A stretch of 64,000 nt of DNA from positions 58,425-122,424 of the forward strand of contig NZ_KB894365.1 in NCBI RefSeq assembly GCF_000374425.1. The letters are read 5' to 3'. Positions 62,587 to 64,000 of the stretch are shown here, piece by piece. Both the position numbers and the translations under genes were made by a program. The stretch is from Acinetobacter tjernbergiae DSM 14971 = CIP 107465. GTDB lineage: Bacteria > Pseudomonadota > Gammaproteobacteria > Pseudomonadales > Moraxellaceae. Each line of letters starts with the position of its first letter. Within the stretch, counting starts at the first letter, position 1. The notes under the pieces were generated by a model. That model was not told the DNA's origin. It worked only from the letters and a program-made list of their open reading frames with translations, and made no database searches.

Positions 62587-63660
62587 CTAACTAGCATTGG
62601 CCTTTTTAATTTTTTGATCTAACTCATCAGGGATGTACCGCAAAGTAATTTCCCTATTTTGAGAGTTGTAAAACACACTTTTACCTAATTCTTCCACAGG
62701 GAAGTTGATCGATGTTCTTCCTATTTTACCAGAGACTCTATCCAATTCCCTTACTTTTCTAGCATTAGGCTTAAAGGTTTCATCAATTTTATAACCACCA
62801 TCTTTAATGAATTTTAATAATTCATTCTCTTCTGTTTCTTCGCTAGTTGGTGACAATAATGCTGTAACCGCTTTCAAACTGACTGGCTGCTTTTCTTCCA
62901 ATTTATTAGCCAAATAACCATGTAACTCAGCTGTTTTAGCTAGTTGAATAGCTGGTTCCATATTCTTATGAACCATAAAATCATTTACAGCTTGAATCAA
63001 ATTTACTGTATTAGCTGTCGATTCAGCAAAATTCTTACAACCTAATGCATTACGAAAATAGCGAGTAATATCTTGCTCCTCACCTCTTCTTTTTACAAAA
63101 GAAAGACACCGTTCAGGTAAACCTTCTTCATCTAAATTTTCTGGTTGGTTTCTTGTAAGCCAAGTTGTTATATTTAATCTTACAGCTTCATGAAAATGCT
63201 TCATAGTAAAAGATTGAGTTTCATAAAAACTCATATCGTTCTCATCAATACCGTAAGTCGTCTCTAGCTTAAGCATAACTATCAATAAAAAATTATTATT
63301 ATCTTTCAGATAGTTAATAAAAAGAACATAGCCACCTGTCGCTTTATAACTATCAATTATCTTACTTTTAATTTCATCAACTGCACTTTTAGTAAAGTTG
63401 AGAAAATCTAAACGTTCTGTTTCATTTATCGGGGATTGCCAGTTAATTAACTTTTGATGAAAAATATTTTTATCAGGATCTTCAATAGCTCCCCAAGTAT
63501 TAACCTCAGTTGCATAAGTCATTAATAACTCTTCTGTGAAAGCTATTAGAATAGAGTCATCATTATGAAAACATTGAGGTTTATATTTTATCTCTGCAAC
63601 AGAAGTATTGGTAGCTTTTTTAATACCATGAGTTATAGCATATTGGATCTGAAATGACAT
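62587..63660 (-). CDS. NdpA/YejK-like nucleoid-associated protein
   Basis: A 357-residue protein of the 37-kDa nucleoid-associated family. The N-terminus (IQYAITHGIKK) and the segment LPERCLSFVKRRGEEQDITRYFRNALGC (two blocks near 187-214) fit YejK/NdpA. Housekeeping NdpA is a nucleoid protein; a copy on an integrative element, first in an operon with two membrane proteins, suggests a specialised role such as DNA sensing. AAGAGAG lies before the ATG. Confidence 0.8.
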   Translation of the reverse strand: MSFQIQYAITHGIKKATNTSVAEIKYKPQCFHNDDSILIAFTEELLMTYATEVNTWGAIEDPDKNIFHQKLINWQSPINETERLDFLNFTKSAVDEIKSKIIDSYKATGGYVLFINYLKDNNNFLLIVMLKLETTYGIDENDMSFYETQSFTMKHFHEAVRLNITTWLTRNQPENLDEEGLPERCLSFVKRRGEEQDITRYFRNALGCKNFAESTANTVNLIQAVNDFMVHKNMEPAIQLAKTAELHGYLANKLEEKQPVSLKAVTALLSPTSEETEENELLKFIKDGGYKIDETFKPNARKVRELDRVSGKIGRTSINFPVEELGKSVFYNSQNREITLRYIPDELDQKIKKANAS

Positions 63661-63894
63661 AATACTCTCTTAACCCCTAAAAAATATGATTATTTTAAAT
63701 AAATTACTACAATAACCCGAATCGTGGATAAAAAATTGACTTGAAAAATAAAAGAACTAGAGCCATCAGTTGAGTTACCAAACCTAAAGCTCTAGTCCTA
63801 ATGTTCAATAGTACCGAATTATTCTGTGTAATCGATGATTTCTTTCTTAAATTTGAATCAACTTATTGGAAGTTTCTCAAACAAATCCGCTACT
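63661..63894. other. Intergenic region with one hairpin
   Basis: There is no gene. ACTAGAGC (63756-63763) and GCTCTAGT (63789-63796) pair around a 25-base loop; strand and role are unclear. Confidence 0.4.
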
Positions 63895-64000
63895 CTTTAA
63901 GAATCAGAACTGCACAGCTGACCATCTCGGAAATTAGCTTTATCGCCATTTGGTATAAGTGTTCTCACTTCAGTAATTTCAAAGCCTTTTTCACATGGTT
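63895..64000 (-). CDS. C-terminal end of an unidentified gene (5' part outside window)
   Basis: An open minus-strand frame of 34 codons enters from the right and ends at a TAA at 63895. The peptide (EKGFEITEVRTLIPNGDKAN then FRDGQLCSSDS) has a protein-like composition. The gene is too short here to identify, and a chance frame is possible. Confidence 0.35.

Larger units (their letters stand above)
58910..64000. mobile_element. Integrative element 2 (incomplete in window)
   Basis: It begins right after the second att copy with the same layout as element 1: tRNA-type terminator, arm sites and integrase. It then carries an unknown small gene and the NdpA/membrane-protein operon. No third copy of the 14-bp repeat is seen before 64000, so the right end is outside. 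Confidence 0.7.

Noticed and set aside
63756..63796. Hairpin as a terminator of the gene entering from the right edge
   Set aside because: The loop is 25 bases and no clear T-run follows; left as an unexplained inverted repeat.
42108..64000. Insertion sequences or transposons in the accessory region
   Set aside because: No transposase-like frame and no terminal inverted repeats with target duplications were seen.

Overview
The window looks like a chromosomal piece of an Acinetobacter species. The 295-residue protein at 9132-10019 closely resembles the Acinetobacter fatty acyl-CoA reductase Acr1. The histidine genes are dispersed in the way usual for this genus (hisB-hisH, hisA and hisF separated by unrelated genes), and the DNA is moderately AT-rich with compact intergenic terminators. 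No computation was run; all assignments come from reading the sequence and recalling protein families.

Positions 1 to about 42,000 are mostly ordinary core genome. They hold a czcA/B/C/I-type heavy-metal efflux cassette, ettA, a PLP-dependent homocysteine synthase, acr1, and a MerR-controlled SDR gene. Next come an MHS-family transporter, azlCD with an AraC regulator, tex, the ompR/envZ pair, a succinyl-CoA:acetate CoA-transferase and a FadL porin. The rest includes two tRNA-Phe genes, the his genes, thrB, a fatty-acid hydroxylase with a divergent AraC regulator, aqpZ, a secreted-type nuclease and kup. Two genes (a DUF805 protein at 27.7 kb and an EamA transporter at 31.4 kb) are each broken by what looks like a one-base deletion in a short homopolymer.

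A tRNA-Ser(GGA) gene at 42018-42107 is the insertion site of at least two tandem integrative elements. Element 1 (about 42108-58909) is bounded by a 14-bp direct repeat of the tRNA 3' end. It carries a P4-type integrase, a primase/helicase-like DUF3987 protein beside a cluster of GTCTAAA iterons, an AlpA-type regulator and an Icd/Ash-like small ORF. It also has two HGG-motif (terminase-small-subunit-like) proteins and one phage ejection-like protein, but no capsid, portal or tail genes. This gene set suggests a phage satellite. Its noncoding DNA contains at least three copies of a structured element with an AATTGAA apical loop. Its cargo is a giant single-chain type ISP-like restriction-modification enzyme and a Fic protein preceded by a 72-bp tandem repeat.

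The most unusual locus is inside the restriction-modification gene. Nineteen copies of the pentanucleotide GCAAC (56286-56380) sit in the C-terminal specificity region, and all three frames after it stay open. Two extra homologues of a roughly 40-residue module lie downstream, one in each of the two alternative frames, and they end in ATGA and TAATG start/stop overlaps. A change in repeat number should therefore swap the C-terminus of the enzyme between three forms rather than simply switch it off.

Element 2 starts at 58910 with its own integrase and left-end arm sites and runs off the window. It carries a three-gene operon on the minus strand, made of an NdpA/YejK-like nucleoid-associated protein and two membrane proteins, which is a candidate uncharacterised (possibly defence) system.
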